Positions 5,748 through 9,831 of a stretch of DNA of 9,831 bases are shown here, one piece after another. The position numbers and the translations under genes were made by a program. Below the pieces are notes generated by a model that was not told where the DNA came from, searched no databases, and was given only the letters and a program-made list of their open reading frames with translations. Origin of the DNA: JACRCE01 sp038043305. Lineage in GTDB: Bacteria; Desulfobacterota; GWC2-55-46. Each line of letters opens with the position of its first letter. Position 1 is the stretch's first letter. Location of the stretch: assembly GCA_038043305.1 (NCBI GenBank), contig JBBTCG010000051.1:1-9831 (forward strand), given 5' to 3'.

Positions 5748-6760
5748 AGGCCGCGGTATATTACAACAATAGCGACGTCCGCATACAGGACGTGCCGATG
5801 CCCAAGATCCACGACGGTGAGATACTCGTCAAGATAGCGGCATCCGGGATATGCGGAAGCGACGTGATGGGGTGGTATCGCGTAAAAAAGGCGCCGCTCG
5901 TGCTTGGACATGAGATAGCCGGAACCGTCGTTGAGACTGGCGCGGGCGTCAAGCGTTTCAAGAATGGCGACAGGGTAACGGTTGCACATCACGTGCCGTG
6001 CAACACGTGCAGGCATTGCCTGTCCGGCAACCACTCGGTCTGCGACACGCTTCGCTCGACGAACTTCGATCCCGGCGGGTTTTGCGAGTACGTCAGGGTT
6101 CCGGCCATTAACGTTGACAGGGGCGTATTTCTCCTCCCTGAGAACGTGAGTTTCGTTGATGGCAGTTTTTCAGAGCCTTTGGGCTGCGTCATAAGGGGGC
6201 TTCGCGCCTGTGGCATGGAGCCGGGAAAGACCGTGCTCGTGATAGGCAGCGGTATGTCCGGACTTTTGCACATAAAACTTGCAAGGGCGCTTGGGGCTGG
6301 CAGGATAGCGGCCACTGACATAAGCGATTTTAGGATTAAGGCCGCGCTTGCCGCCGGGGCCGACGTCGCTGTCAAGGCCGATAAGGACGCGGTTGAAAAG
6401 ATTCGAGGCGGCCTTGGCAGGGGAGCGGACATAGTCGTGATATGCGCGGCGGCCGACTCGGCCATAGCGCAGGGGCTTTCCTCAGTCGAGCGCGCCGGGG
6501 CCGTGATGTTCTTTGCGCCAAAGGAGCCGGGCGAGACCTATCCAATGCCGCTTTTCGACCTGTGGAAGGACAATGTTACCATTGTCAACTCCTATGCCTC
6601 TCCGCCTTATGATACAATGCTGGCGATTGACCTTATCGCATCGGGCAGGGTCAAGGTCAGCGACATGGTAACACATTGTCTGCCGCTTGATGAGACGGCA
6701 AAGGGCTTTGCCCTTGTTGCTCAGGCCGCTGATTCGCTGAAGGTAGTGATAGAACCGTAG
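5744..6760 (+). CDS. Zinc-dependent medium-chain dehydrogenase (sorbitol/threonine dehydrogenase-like)
   Basis: NAD(P)-dependent alcohol/polyol dehydrogenase of the MDR superfamily, 338 residues. The N-terminal GroES-like domain has catalytic-zinc residues C37 (GICGSD), H56-E57 (GHE) and probably E144 (SEPLGC), an arrangement like polyol dehydrogenases. Four cysteines C86, C89, C92 and C100 form the structural zinc lobe. The Rossmann domain has GSGMSG at 168-173, and D192 at the end of the next strand favours NAD over NADP. The start is TTG 5744, overlapping the lsrF stop as TTGA. No in-frame ATG fits and KAAVYY is the standard family N-terminus. AAGGAG at 5727-5732 is 11 nt upstream, so translation is probably coupled to lsrF. 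The substrate is unknown; a polyol or sugar phosphate feeding the aldolase is an inference. Confidence 0.9.
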   Translation: MKAAVYYNNSDVRIQDVPMPKIHDGEILVKIAASGICGSDVMGWYRVKKAPLVLGHEIAGTVVETGAGVKRFKNGDRVTVAHHVPCNTCRHCLSGNHSVCDTLRSTNFDPGGFCEYVRVPAINVDRGVFLLPENVSFVDGSFSEPLGCVIRGLRACGMEPGKTVLVIGSGMSGLLHIKLARALGAGRIAATDISDFRIKAALAAGADVAVKADKDAVEKIRGGLGRGADIVVICAAADSAIAQGLSSVERAGAVMFFAPKEPGETYPMPLFDLWKDNVTIVNSYASPPYDTMLAIDLIASGRVKVSDMVTHCLPLDETAKGFALVAQAADSLKVVIEP

Positions 6761-6823
6761 GCAGTAGGAAGAAATTATGCGCGGTTAACAGCCTACAGTC
6801 TATCCACTTACGGGAGGCGCGGT
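6761..6823. other. Intergenic gap before nadK with short degenerate repeats
   Basis: This 63 bp gap carries GTAGGC (6757-6762, overlapping the preceding TAG stop) and its reverse complement GCCTAC (6791-6796). Both sit in stretches that look like fragments of a heptamer repeat, TAGGCAG followed by TAGG on the left and CCTACAG followed by TCTATCC on the right. GGGAGG at 6812-6817, 6 nt before the nadK ATG, is its ribosome binding site. No convincing promoter is visible. Confidence 0.4.
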
Positions 6824-7687
6824 ATGAAGCGCATAGGTCTCATGGTAAAGTCGTCGTCCGCCGAGGCCGTCGGTTTCGGCTGCGAGGTGGCCGCGTGGGT
6901 TAAGGGCAGGGGGACAGAGGTCTTCATAACGCCGGACCTTGCGGACAGGATACCCGCGGCAACGGCGCTCTCCCTTGACGACCTGCCGGATGCAATCGAG
7001 GCGATGATAGTCCTTGGAGGCGACGGCACCATGCTTGCCGCGGCGCGCCTCATCAACGGCAGGAAGGTTCCCATAGTCGGCGTCAACCTCGGGGGTCTTG
7101 GTTTTCTCACGGCCATTGCCATGAAGGAGGCGTATCCGCTCCTTGAGCGTGTTCTCAATGACGACTATGCGGTCGAAGAGCGCATGATGCTTGCCGTTGA
7201 AGTTGAGGCCCACGGCAAGATAAACTCGCGCCACAAGGTATTGAACGATGTCGTCATAAAGGCGACGAGCGCAAGGCTTGCGCGCATGGAGACGCGCATA
7301 AACAAGGAGTACATCGCCACCTACCGCGCCGACGGCCTCATCATAGCGACGCCAACAGGCTCGACCGCCTACTCCCTCTCAGCCGCCGGGCCCATACTCT
7401 ACCCTACGATTCATTCGATCATCGTTAACCCCATCTGTCCCTTTAACCTTACCAACAGACCGGTCGTAATACCGGACTGGATGACCGTTGACGTTACCAT
7501 CATGCAGGGCAACAGCGAGGTTCAACTCGTGCTTGACGGACAGGTTGATCTGCCTCTTTCAATAGGCGACAGGATAATGGTAAGGCGCGCAGGCGAGAGC
7601 GTGTACCTTATAAAGAACGAGGGCAAGGGATATTTCGACATATTGAGGGAGAGGTTTTTGTGGGAGCCGGGCAAGTCCGGCAGATAG
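6824..7687 (+). CDS. nadK: NAD kinase
   Basis: Phosphorylates NAD at the adenosine 2'-OH to make NADP, using ATP or polyphosphate, in the cytoplasm. The 287-residue product is typical for bacterial NadK. The catalytic GGDGT is at residues 65-69, followed by VNLGGLGFLT and the NAD-binding LNDVV (N141, D142). YRADGLIIATPTGSTAYSLSAAGP (D170, T176-Y183) reads AAGP where many homologues have AGGP, a mild substitution. The C-terminal VLDGQVDLPL strand region is also typical. The start ATG 6824 has GGGAGG with a 6 nt spacer. recN follows after 37 bp, a pairing seen in many bacteria. Confidence 0.97.
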   Translation: MKRIGLMVKSSSAEAVGFGCEVAAWVKGRGTEVFITPDLADRIPAATALSLDDLPDAIEAMIVLGGDGTMLAAARLINGRKVPIVGVNLGGLGFLTAIAMKEAYPLLERVLNDDYAVEERMMLAVEVEAHGKINSRHKVLNDVVIKATSARLARMETRINKEYIATYRADGLIIATPTGSTAYSLSAAGPILYPTIHSIIVNPICPFNLTNRPVVIPDWMTVDVTIMQGNSEVQLVLDGQVDLPLSIGDRIMVRRAGESVYLIKNEGKGYFDILRERFLWEPGKSGR

Positions 7688-7724
7688 TGCTTCTCTCTCT
7701 TTCATACAGGGGATATACGCACCA

Positions 7725-9446
7725 ATGCTTATTGAACTGAGGATAAAGGATTTTGCCATCATAGACGGCCTGAATATCGCCTTTGGTCCGGGTCTTAATG
7801 TTTTTTCAGGCGAGACAGGGGCGGGTAAGAGCATCATCATTGACGCCCTTGCCCTTATCCTCGGCGACAGGGCTACGAATGATATTATCAGAAGTTCCGC
7901 CGACGAGGCACAGGTTGAGGCGGCCTTCGACGTACCAGCGGGAAAGGGCATAGAGGCCGTGTTGAACGAGGCAGGGATACCCCACTCGAAGGAGCTTATC
8001 GTAAAGAGGGTGGTGCAGAGGGCGGGCAGAAATAAGATTTACGTGAACGGCTCCCTTGCCACGCTTGTTACGCTCACCGATGTGGTGAGGCGTCTTGTGG
8101 ACATATACGGACAGAGCGAGCATCAGTCTCTTACGAGGCTCGATGAGCACGTTGAGATTCTTGACGGCTTCGCCGGCCTTCAGGGGCCAAGGGCGCTGAT
8201 GTTGGATGCGCATAAGGCCTTCATGGCCGTCAAGAAGGAGCTTGAGTCGCTCAGGACCAATCCTTTGGCCTCGGCTGAGAGGGCCTCTCTCCTTGCCTTC
8301 CAGATAAAGGAGCTTCTTGACGCGGCCTTGAGGCCGGGCGAGGAGGAGGGGCTCAAGGGCGAGTACGAGAGGCTCAAGAACGCCGGGACGATAAAGACGG
8401 CGCTCAGCAATTCCGAACAGACGATCTATTCCGCAACCGGCGCGATAACCGAACGACTCGGAGTCGCCATAAGCGAGTTGAAGGAGGTCGCGGCCTTTGA
8501 CGGGCAGATATTCAAGACCATTGGCGTGCTTGAGGAGTGTCTCTTTCGAATGGAGGACGAGGCGGCCTTCTTAAGGGATCACGCTCAGTCCGTGGAGGCC
8601 GACCCTGACGCGATGGAGGCCGTGGCAGCGAGGCTTGACAACATAATAAAGCTCAAAAAGAAGTATTTCTGTCATGACGTTGCCGGACTTATTGCATTTA
8701 AGGCGTCCATTGAAAAGGAGCTTGCCGGACTGTCCGGCGCAGAGGAGCGGACAAAGGCGCTTGAGACGGAGATTGCCGTTTTGCGGGAAAGGGCTGTCCA
8801 AGCGGCTGGAAGGCTCTCTGAGGCGAGGTCAGGCGCGGTAGCGGAGCTTAAGTCGAGGATAGAGTCCGAACTGGCCACCTTGGGCATGAAGGGCACGGTC
8901 TTTGACGTGCATATAGAGGCGGAGAAAAATCAGGACGGCTCTTTGCGTTTTGGCGAAAGGGGAGCGGACAGGGTGAGTTTTTTCATCTCGCCGAATCCGG
9001 GGGAGGCGGTCAAGGCGCTCTCACGCATCGCCTCAGGCGGCGAGCTTTCAAGGATAATGCTTGCCATGAAGAGCGTAACCGCCGTGGGAAGGGTGCCGAC
9101 GCTCGTCTTCGACGAGATTGACACCGGCGTGTCGGGCGCAATGGCGCAGGTGGTCGGGTTGAAGCTCAAGGAGGCTTCCCGCAATCATCAGGTCATCTGC
9201 ATAACGCATCTGCCGCAGATTGCGGCATTCGCGGACAAACACTTTGCCGTTTCAAAGAGGCTCACGACTGGCGCAAACGCCAGAACGATAACATCGGTAA
9301 AGGAACTCGACCACGCCGGCCACATAGACGAGATAGCGGCCATGCTCGGCGGCATGAAGATCACGGACGTTACGCGCGAACATGCCAAGGAGCTTATCGA
9401 AACCGCCGAAGAGATGTGCGCGAAAAAGACGGCAGGGAAGAAATGA
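7725..9446 (+). CDS. recN: DNA repair protein RecN
   Basis: SMC-like ATPase recruited to DNA double-strand breaks early in recombinational repair. The 573 residues match the family length. The N-terminal half-site begins MLIELRIKDFAIIDGL, with Walker A GETGAGKS at residues 29-36, then the RecN-typical GQSEHQSL. The middle (about 160-390) is rich in Glu, Lys, Ala and Leu and is consistent with the antiparallel coiled coil, shorter than in true SMC proteins. The C-terminal half has the ABC signature SGGELSR at 437-443, Walker B LVFDEIDTG around D463-E464, and the switch ICITHLPQIAAFAD with H495. ATG 7725 fits the conserved N-terminus. The ribosome binding site is weak (AGGGGA at 7708-7713, 11 nt away). 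I saw no LexA-type box in the short upstream gap. Its stop overlaps the next start as ATGA. Confidence 0.97.
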   Translation: MLIELRIKDFAIIDGLNIAFGPGLNVFSGETGAGKSIIIDALALILGDRATNDIIRSSADEAQVEAAFDVPAGKGIEAVLNEAGIPHSKELIVKRVVQRAGRNKIYVNGSLATLVTLTDVVRRLVDIYGQSEHQSLTRLDEHVEILDGFAGLQGPRALMLDAHKAFMAVKKELESLRTNPLASAERASLLAFQIKELLDAALRPGEEEGLKGEYERLKNAGTIKTALSNSEQTIYSATGAITERLGVAISELKEVAAFDGQIFKTIGVLEECLFRMEDEAAFLRDHAQSVEADPDAMEAVAARLDNIIKLKKKYFCHDVAGLIAFKASIEKELAGLSGAEERTKALETEIAVLRERAVQAAGRLSEARSGAVAELKSRIESELATLGMKGTVFDVHIEAEKNQDGSLRFGERGADRVSFFISPNPGEAVKALSRIASGGELSRIMLAMKSVTAVGRVPTLVFDEIDTGVSGAMAQVVGLKLKEASRNHQVICITHLPQIAAFADKHFAVSKRLTTGANARTITSVKELDHAGHIDEIAAMLGGMKITDVTREHAKELIETAEEMCAKKTAGKK

Positions 9447-9831
9447 GAGCTTCGATGGTAAGAAAAGCGGTATTGGACGACGTTCCGGCGATACACGGCC
9501 TTGTGGAGGGTTATGCCTTCCAAGGGGTGATGCTCCACAGGCCCATATCCGAGATAAGCGAGGGGCTGAGGGATTTTTTCGTTTACGGCGATGAGGACGG
9601 CGTGCTTGGCGCGGCCGCGCTGCATATATGTTCGTCGGACAGCGGAGACATGGCCGAGATACGCTCCCTTGCGGTGCGGGAGGACGCCCTTCGCAAGGGC
9701 ATAGGCACGGCGCTCGTGACCGCATGTCTCAACGAGGCACTTTCCCTTGGACTTAAAAGGGTCTTTGCCCTGACCTACAAGACCGGGTTTTTCACCAAGA
9801 TGGGCTTCAAGGTGGTTGACAAACAGACCCT
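9443..9831 (+). CDS. argA: GNAT acetyltransferase, probable short-form N-acetylglutamate synthase, 3' end cut by window edge
   Basis: Single-domain GNAT enzyme resembling the short N-acetylglutamate synthases, which acetylate glutamate from acetyl-CoA at the start of arginine synthesis and lack the amino-acid-kinase domain of E. coli ArgA. The 129 visible residues read MRASMVRKAVLDDV at the start. The acetyl-CoA motif follows: EIRSLAVRED then RKGIGTAL (R84-G88). FALTYKTGFFTKMGFKVVDK is near the cut end. MLHRPISEISEGLRDFFV is characteristic of this subfamily as I recall it. The family is about 150 residues, so little is missing. ATG 9443 overlaps the recN stop as ATGA, with AGGGA at 9434-9438. 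The second ATG at 9455 would also fit the homology start and cannot be excluded. A different GNAT substrate is the main alternative; argF and argG in the same window favour the arginine role. Confidence 0.82.
   Translation, partial: MRASMVRKAVLDDVPAIHGLVEGYAFQGVMLHRPISEISEGLRDFFVYGDEDGVLGAAALHICSSDSGDMAEIRSLAVREDALRKGIGTALVTACLNEALSLGLKRVFALTYKTGFFTKMGFKVVDKQT

Noticed and set aside
4947..6760. AroA'/AroB' alternative shikimate module
   Set aside because: The aldolase aligns much better with LsrF than with the archaeal ADH synthases, and AroB' is not a zinc medium-chain dehydrogenase.
8454..8466. CGACTC/GAGTCG inverted repeat inside recN
   Set aside because: Six-base arms in coding sequence are expected by chance and there is no regulatory context.
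9382..9594. 70-codon + strand frame across the recN-argA junction
   Set aside because: It overlaps two recognisable genes in another frame and its translation resembles no known protein.
9252..9725. Long open frames on the minus strand, e.g. 157 codons here and 158 codons at 5989-6465
   Set aside because: They lie antisense to well-supported genes, have low-complexity Arg/Pro/Ser-rich translations without recognisable motifs, and are expected from the GC-rich codon pattern.

Overview
The window is a compact stretch of bacterial chromosome with ten protein-coding genes, all on the + strand. Gaps between genes are short (longest about 100 bp), and no RNA gene, transposase, CRISPR array or phage gene was seen. 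Composition is moderately GC-rich, with heavy use of ATA (Ile) and AGG (Arg) codons. Most genes have strong AGGAGG-type ribosome binding sites, and the set is housekeeping. This suggests a Gram-negative, probably anaerobic lineage of the Desulfobacterota/Nitrospirota kind, but that placement rests on general resemblance only.

Region 1 (1-2176) is arginine biosynthesis: argF (ornithine carbamoyltransferase, missing only its first few codons at the window edge) followed 19 bp later by argG (argininosuccinate synthase). Together they turn ornithine and carbamoyl phosphate into argininosuccinate. Region 2 (2177-4335) starts with a hairpin-bearing gap, then a fumarylacetoacetate-hydrolase-family enzyme (start revised to GTG 2279), then an aminotransferase of the LL-diaminopimelate type (dapL; lysine and peptidoglycan precursor). 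argH and other dap genes are not between argG and dapL in this window.

Region 3 (4336-4420) is an 85 bp gap occupied almost entirely by a large palindrome. It has perfect 21 bp arms, a nested C-rich/G-rich hairpin inside, and fills the space between the dapL stop and the folK start. folK is the only gene here with an internal start and no visible Shine-Dalgarno sequence.

Region 4 (4421-6760) holds folK (folate biosynthesis), then a close homologue of the E. coli aldolase/thiolase LsrF, translationally coupled by a TTGA overlap to a zinc-dependent medium-chain dehydrogenase. The last two look like a two-step catabolic or sugar-phosphate module without the rest of an lsr operon; its substrate is unknown. 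Region 5 (6761-9831) holds nadK (NADP synthesis), recN (SMC-like DNA double-strand-break repair ATPase) and, overlapping the recN stop by ATGA, a GNAT acetyltransferase matching the short form of N-acetylglutamate synthase (argA). It is cut off by the window end and would be the first step of the pathway that argF and argG serve.

No convincing undescribed defence or mobile system was found. The items most worth checking are the palindrome before folK, the stand-alone lsrF/dehydrogenase pair, and the hairpin across the argG stop codon.
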